64,000 bases of DNA from assembly GCA_028289585.1 (NCBI GenBank), contig JANQPI010000026.1:496001-560000 (forward strand), given 5' to 3'. A program made the translations under genes and the position numbers. The notes below the pieces were generated by a model, which did no database searches, was not told the origin of the DNA, and worked only from the letters and a program-made list of their open reading frames with translations. This stretch comes from Candidatus Zixiibacteriota bacterium (GTDB taxonomy: Bacteria > Zixibacteria > MSB-5A5 > GN15 > FEB-12). Of this stretch, positions 62,446-64,000 are shown piece after piece (the stretch's first letter is position 1; the number at the start of each line of letters is the position of its first letter).

Positions 62446-63300
62446 GTGGCGGCAGCCGACGGAACCGTATCGGCCATTCTGGTCACTCATAACTCAAGCG
62501 AACATATTGACGCCTGCTTGGTCGCTTTGACGGGAAGTGACGGCAATCACCTGCGCGAAATCATCGTCGTCGATAATGCGTCGACCGATCAAACACCAAC
62601 GCATATCGCCCGACGCTGGCCCTCGGTGACACTTGTTCTCAATCGAACAAATGAAGGGTTTGCGGCGGCATGCAACCGCGGAGCACAGGCGGCGAGCGGA
62701 GCGTATCTCTTGTTCGTGAATCCTGATGTCGTAACTGACAGCGACATGATCACCGAGCTCATGCAGGTTGCCGCAGCAACTCCGCAGCTTGGCCTTGCGG
62801 TACCGCGGCTGCGCCACGCCGACGGTCGATGGCAGGCCAATTGTCGTGCGTTTCCGTCGCTCTCCAATCTCGTCCGGTCCCGCGGATCGATTCTCTCGCG
62901 GCTGCGACCGTCAGCTCAAGATGACTATACGATTGCGGACGCACGAGAAAACCGCATGGTCCCGTCTGTGGCCGGAACGGTTGCGTTGATCCGGAAAGCT
63001 CGCTTTGATGCCGTCGGCGGTTTCGACCATCGCTTCTTTCTGTTTGTCGAAGATACAGATCTCTCGCGTCGCTTAGCCGACAGTGACTATGTGAACGTGT
63101 ATGTTCCGTCTGCCGGCGCCCTGCATCATTGGGGGCGTGGATCTACGGCCGGTCGAATCCGCCGGATGTGGCATCATCACCGGTCGATGTGGCGGTATTT
63201 TCTTAAACATGACCGCCGTATCCAAATTCTTGTCCCCTTGGCAGGCCTGCTGTTCGGGAACTTCGTGCTCTCGTTGCTTGTCCCGAGTCGAGCACCATGA
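62446..63300 (+). CDS. GT2 glycosyltransferase, rhamnosyltransferase-like (WbbL type)
   Basis: The GTG start behind GGGAGG gives 284 residues. The GT-A domain has VSAILVTHNSSEHIDACL, IIVVDNASTDQTPTHI, the Rossmann-end NRTNEGFAAACNRGAQ, LFVNPDVV and the later FLFVEDTDLSRRL, a combination typical of WbbL-like enzymes that add rhamnose to lipid-linked glycans. A C-terminal hydrophobic helix (LVPLAGLLFGNFVLSLLV) may anchor it. It overlaps the next gene by 4 bases. Confidence 0.88.
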   Translation: MAAADGTVSAILVTHNSSEHIDACLVALTGSDGNHLREIIVVDNASTDQTPTHIARRWPSVTLVLNRTNEGFAAACNRGAQAASGAYLLFVNPDVVTDSDMITELMQVAAATPQLGLAVPRLRHADGRWQANCRAFPSLSNLVRSRGSILSRLRPSAQDDYTIADARENRMVPSVAGTVALIRKARFDAVGGFDHRFFLFVEDTDLSRRLADSDYVNVYVPSAGALHHWGRGSTAGRIRRMWHHHRSMWRYFLKHDRRIQILVPLAGLLFGNFVLSLLVPSRAP

Positions 63301-64000
63301 CCGTACCAGAACTGTTCGAGGCGATCCTCCCGCCGATTGTCGGAGCAACGGTTGTGACCTTGGTGCTTGCGCCGCTGTTGCGCGTGTGGGCGGTGCACAT
63401 CGGCTTGGTCGATCGACCGGATCATGGTCACAAACGTCACCAACGACCGGTCCCAACGGTCGGAGGAATCATTCTCTTGCCGGCGCAGGTTGTGGCGATT
63501 GAGGTCGCTATTGCCGTCAATGCCACAGTAGCTGCGGAACTCGGCGCCATCCGTGGTTGGCTCTATGGTGGTGGTGCGATCGTCATGGCGGTTGGTGTTG
63601 TTGACGATTTCCGCCCACTTGGGCCAACATTAAAGATTGTCGCTCAACTGCTCGCGGGAGCGTGTCTTCTCGCGGCGGGTCTTGTTGTCGATCGGTTGTG
63701 GCTACCTTTCGCCGGTGAGGTTATGATTGGTGCGGCAGGCATCGTCGTCACGCTCGTCTGGGTTGTTGTCCTGTGCAACGCGGTGAACTTTATCGATGGT
63801 GTCGACGGTCTGGCATCGGGCGTCTCATTGATCGCCGCCGTGACCCTCGGCGTGATAGCCGGACTCTATGCCAATCCGGGTCAGCTCGTCGTTACCTCGG
63901 CGCTGGTTGGTTTTACCTCCGCGTTCCTTGTCTTCAACCGCCCCCCCGCCCGGCTCTTTCTGGGTGATTCGGGGTCGATGCAGCTTGGATATTTCTTCGC
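63297..64000 (+). CDS. WecA/MraY-type glycan-1-phosphate transferase, cut by window end
   Basis: The gene starts at ATG 63297 (ATGA overlap with the previous stop) and runs off the window. The 234 visible residues show several membrane helices and the family motifs RPDHGHKRHQRPVPTVGG, VVDDFRPLGP, NFIDGVDGLASG and FLGDSGS. The NFIDGxDGL motif with an HKRH region fits WecA/TagO-type enzymes, which attach GlcNAc- or GalNAc-1-phosphate to undecaprenyl phosphate and start a polysaccharide. MraY is less likely in this context. It ties the cluster to lipid-linked glycan synthesis. Confidence 0.9.
   Translation, partial: MTVPELFEAILPPIVGATVVTLVLAPLLRVWAVHIGLVDRPDHGHKRHQRPVPTVGGIILLPAQVVAIEVAIAVNATVAAELGAIRGWLYGGGAIVMAVGVVDDFRPLGPTLKIVAQLLAGACLLAAGLVVDRLWLPFAGEVMIGAAGIVVTLVWVVVLCNAVNFIDGVDGLASGVSLIAAVTLGVIAGLYANPGQLVVTSALVGFTSAFLVFNRPPARLFLGDSGSMQLGYFF

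Noticed and set aside
1-64000. CRISPR arrays, tRNA or rRNA genes, insertion sequences
   Set aside because: No regular direct repeats of CRISPR type, no cloverleaf or rRNA core sequence and no transposase were found on reading both strands. The GGAGCA array has units too short and too uneven for CRISPR.

Overview
The window reads as chromosomal DNA of an uncultured Gram-negative bacterium of about 57% GC (judged by eye). Evidence for a second membrane is an ADP-heptose pathway (heptose kinase, heptose adenylyltransferase and a WaaF-type heptosyltransferase), a TolC-type outer-membrane protein with an HlyD adaptor, an LpxL/HtrB-like acyltransferase and several lipoproteins. Three large secreted proteins end in paired dockerin-type calcium loops followed by hydrophobic tails of the 'YLVDYLFGG' kind, a habit I associate with Zixibacteria and related FCB-group lineages. 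A PEP-CTERM protein and a sigma-54 activator fit the same setting. The taxonomic placement is inference; no rRNA or tRNA gene was found.

Layout. 1-4172: the end of a phage- or tail-like module (TIM-barrel hydrolase-like protein, two unknown secreted proteins, one with repeated W/GxFG motifs, and a holin-like protein) closed by a strong hairpin. 4193-6367 and 9272-14467: two secreted dockerin proteins on the minus strand, the second a 1731-residue protein with signs of high expression. Between them lie an HD-GYP response regulator and a site-2-type protease, converging and overlapping. 14481-15467 is a gene-free kilobase ending in a row of phased GGAGCA repeats. 15468-19011: membrane-anchored thermonuclease, PEP-CTERM protein with a sigma-54-type promoter, a lipoprotein and an NtrC-family activator. 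19083-21173: a caspase/legumain-like secreted peptidase with EF-hand loops and a dockerin.

21566-26798: HNH endonuclease, then trpS-scpA-scpB-rluB and a membrane-anchored metallopeptidase. 26786-32919: envelope genes (lipid A-type acyltransferase, HlyD adaptor, MacB-type permease, TolC, heptosyltransferase). 32916-38464 minus: a 1625-residue PAS-rich histidine kinase, a small zinc-ribbon membrane protein and a DUF3467 protein. 38568-41641: split heptose kinase/adenylyltransferase pair with a secreted protein between them, then a TPR protein. 41653-47443: Xaa-Pro peptidase, accB, pilT, a class V aminotransferase (minus) and accC. 47440-52444: gcvH, gcvPA, two DUF2007 proteins, a thioredoxin-TPR lipoprotein and gcvPB (glycine cleavage without gcvT). 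52504-56824: a duplicated ECF-type ATPase, then pyrR-pyrB-pyrC. 57355-64000: a nitrilase-family amidase and a glycan-assembly cluster (GT2, YfhO-like protein, polyprenol-phosphate mannosyltransferase-like, GT2, and a WecA/MraY-type transferase cut by the window end).

The genome is compact: many neighbours overlap by 4 bases and several convergent pairs share stop codons. The empty kilobase before the thermonuclease therefore stands out. The most promising unexplained signals are the phased GGAGCA repeats, the sigma-54 promoter of the PEP-CTERM gene, the calcium-binding caspase-like peptidase, the tail-like module at the left edge and the possible PyrR control hairpin.
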